A stretch of DNA of 5,764 nucleotides. Origin: Bacillota bacterium. Its GTDB lineage: Bacteria; Bacillota; Clostridia; Christensenellales; CAG-138. The first letter of the stretch is position 1, and every line of letters begins with the position of its first letter. Below the pieces are notes generated by a model. The model was not told where the DNA came from, did not search any database, and saw only the letters and a list, made by a program, of their open reading frames with translations. Below, one piece after another: positions 4,478-5,764 of the stretch. A program made the translations under genes and the position numbers. The DNA is taken from assembly GCA_023453725.1 (NCBI GenBank), contig JAEXTB010000054.1:1-5764 (forward strand). The letters are read 5' to 3'.

Positions 4478-5638
4478 TTAGACGGTTTGTTCGTGATTTG
4501 ATTCCGGGCTTATTACCCTTCGGATTTCGTATGTGGCCTGCAGCAATTGATACTCAGCTGATGTAAACACGTCAACTGTCCAGAGGCTTACGCCATCAAG
4601 GCTGTACGTGCTTACGAGCTTTAAATAATATTCAAAGCCGCTCCCATCCTCAATCCAAACGATGTGGCCATCGCCCAAATGGTCAATATAGCTAAAATAA
4701 GATCCTTTGTTTGTTGCATCAAACTGCATAATGCCGCCCGTGCTTTTATAAAGGGCGATTGCGAGGTCTTTTGAAAGAATTTGGCCAGGCACCCCCAGAT
4801 TCTTAGGCAGCATCCAGTCATAACTGCTGTTTGGCACGCCTAAAAGTATTTTTGAACTCGGAACACTGCTTACCGCAAAATCAAGTGCCCGCTGTACTTG
4901 ATCGAGAGGGGGCATAACCATTGTCTGGCCCAAAGTATAGGATAACTCGTTTGACATAATAATAAAGCGGTCAATTCCGCGAAACAAATCGGCGCGGTCG
5001 ATCTCTTGAAGTTCCTCGCTTTGCTCCGTTAAAACACTCATTCTCATGGAAAGCTGTACCAGATACCCGAGCGGTCGCAATGTTTCCGCCGCTAAGCGCA
5101 GAAAAATGGAATATTTATAAATATCATCTGGATATAGATATTCAAAATTGAAATTCAGCCCATAGTAGTTCTTGGAATTTAATACGCTTACCATGTTTGT
5201 AATCAGAGCAAGCTGAGATTGGTAGTTTGACAGCATTGCGTGGGCCAGATCTGCGGAATAGCTCCCATTTGCATTGGTATTTGAGATGACCATAATAGGG
5301 GCTACGCCGGCTTTGCGCGCTAATTGAATGTAGGGCATATCATCAATGCCGATGAGCGTGCCGTCAGGATTGAATTGATAGCTGAGAATACTCAAATAAG
5401 TCAGATACGGAAATCTGCTCACGAGTGTTTGATGATCGACATTCAGAAAGGTATAACCGTTTACGCTGATCGTTTGTTTGCTTGGTACAATATAAGGGAC
5501 GAGAATTACTTGCCCTGGAACAATGACGTCCGGATTTATTATACCTGGATTTGCTGCGAGCAGCTCCTTGGTTTCAATATTAAATTTGCGTGTGATGGAA
5601 TAAAAGGTATCTCCGAAATTCACAATATATTCTATCAC
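4478..5638 (-). CDS. LysM plus glycoside hydrolase family 18 protein, spore cortex/coat type (SleL/YaaH-like)
   Basis: 386 residues from GTG 5638. One LysM domain (4-48; YIVNFGDTF to PGQVILVP) is followed by a GH18-like barrel (about 55-375). Recognisable family segments are GLNFNFEY (160-167), GVPNSSYDW (267-275), VWIEDGSG (327-334) and LDGVSLWTVD (347-356). SleL/YaaH proteins have LysM repeats and a GH18 N-acetylglucosaminidase that cuts spore cortex peptidoglycan; they lack a signal peptide, as here, because they are made in the mother cell and packed into the coat. This version has one LysM instead of two. Two active-site positions differ: the usual DFE becomes NFE (N164, E166), and the usual Met-x-Tyr becomes MSN (228-230), so it may bind glycan more than cleave it. 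A GTG at 5647 would add three residues, but AGGA (5652-5649) is one base from it and ten bases from GTG 5638. Base composition looks more A+T-rich than recG or the SASPs. Confidence 0.85.
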   Translation of the reverse strand: MIEYIVNFGDTFYSITRKFNIETKELLAANPGIINPDVIVPGQVILVPYIVPSKQTISVNGYTFLNVDHQTLVSRFPYLTYLSILSYQFNPDGTLIGIDDMPYIQLARKAGVAPIMVISNTNANGSYSADLAHAMLSNYQSQLALITNMVSVLNSKNYYGLNFNFEYLYPDDIYKYSIFLRLAAETLRPLGYLVQLSMRMSVLTEQSEELQEIDRADLFRGIDRFIIMSNELSYTLGQTMVMPPLDQVQRALDFAVSSVPSSKILLGVPNSSYDWMLPKNLGVPGQILSKDLAIALYKSTGGIMQFDATNKGSYFSYIDHLGDGHIVWIEDGSGFEYYLKLVSTYSLDGVSLWTVDVFTSAEYQLLQATYEIRRVISPESNHEQTV

Positions 5639-5739
5639 GAGTTTCACATCCTAATAGTATTGTAAGGTTTGTAAAGCATATGACTACGAATACCAAACAT
5701 GCGGGAAATATTAGAAATAGAAATGGCAGGGGTCGTCTG

Positions 5740-5764
5740 TATTATAAAAAAAGCCGGACAAATC
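5740..5764 (-). other. Possible half of a terminator cut by the window edge
   Basis: Read on the minus strand this is GTCCGGC followed by seven T residues and ATAAT. That is how the right arm and T-tract of an intrinsic terminator look; the left arm would lie beyond the window. If so, a minus-strand gene ends just upstream and the LysM-GH18 gene has its own promoter within 5650-5740. I saw no convincing sigma-E or sigma-K promoter there. Confidence 0.3.

Noticed and set aside
5324..5665. Plus-strand frame of 113 codons antisense to the LysM-GH18 gene
   Set aside because: It lies opposite the well-supported LysM coding segment, and its translation shows no recognisable domain.
5650..5740. Sporulation sigma-factor promoter upstream of the LysM-GH18 gene
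   Set aside because: CATATGCTTTA and TTTACAAA resemble parts of sigma-K and sigma-E -10 boxes, but neither has a matching -35 at the right distance.
5699..5764. Plus-strand ATG at 5699 open to the right edge (MREILEIEMAG...)
   Set aside because: Only 22 codons are visible and there is no ribosome binding site before the ATG; not enough to call a gene.

Overview
The window looks like chromosomal sequence from an endospore-forming, moderately G+C Firmicute, most likely a clostridial lineage. The evidence is three alpha/beta-type small acid-soluble spore protein (SASP) genes, strong AGGAGG-type ribosome binding sites, a FakA-RecG gene neighbourhood known in Firmicutes, and a LysM plus family-18 glycoside hydrolase gene of the spore-cortex/coat type. 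I cannot name the species from the sequence alone.

Layout, left to right. Bases 2-583 hold the 3' part of fakA (fatty acid kinase subunit A, DAK2/YloV family), closed by an intrinsic terminator at 601-645. Bases 686-2701 are a complete recG (branched-DNA helicase) with its own terminator at 2742-2789. Bases 2951-3773 carry three SASP genes in a row. The second and third form a tandem duplication that includes their leaders, and the cluster ends in a strong terminator at 3799-3840. A housekeeping promoter at 3918-3946 drives two tRNA genes that both have a CAT anticodon, an initiator and an elongator methionine tRNA. They are separated by a hairpin and closed by a terminator at 4168-4206. The right part is on the minus strand and looks more A+T-rich: a 48-residue two-helix membrane protein (4241-4387) with its own promoter, and a LysM-GH18 protein (4478-5638).

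How the parts relate. The left half is core metabolism and DNA repair. The SASPs coat and protect spore DNA. The LysM-GH18 protein resembles spore cortex-lytic or coat proteins, so the window has a sporulation theme, although the genes are separate transcription units. No mobile element, CRISPR array or phage gene is visible, and no intergenic stretch exceeds 300 bases. I do not see a new multi-gene system. The points most worth a second look are an extra base in the T-stem of the initiator tRNA gene, a GH18 domain with two altered active-site positions, and the small membrane protein gene.
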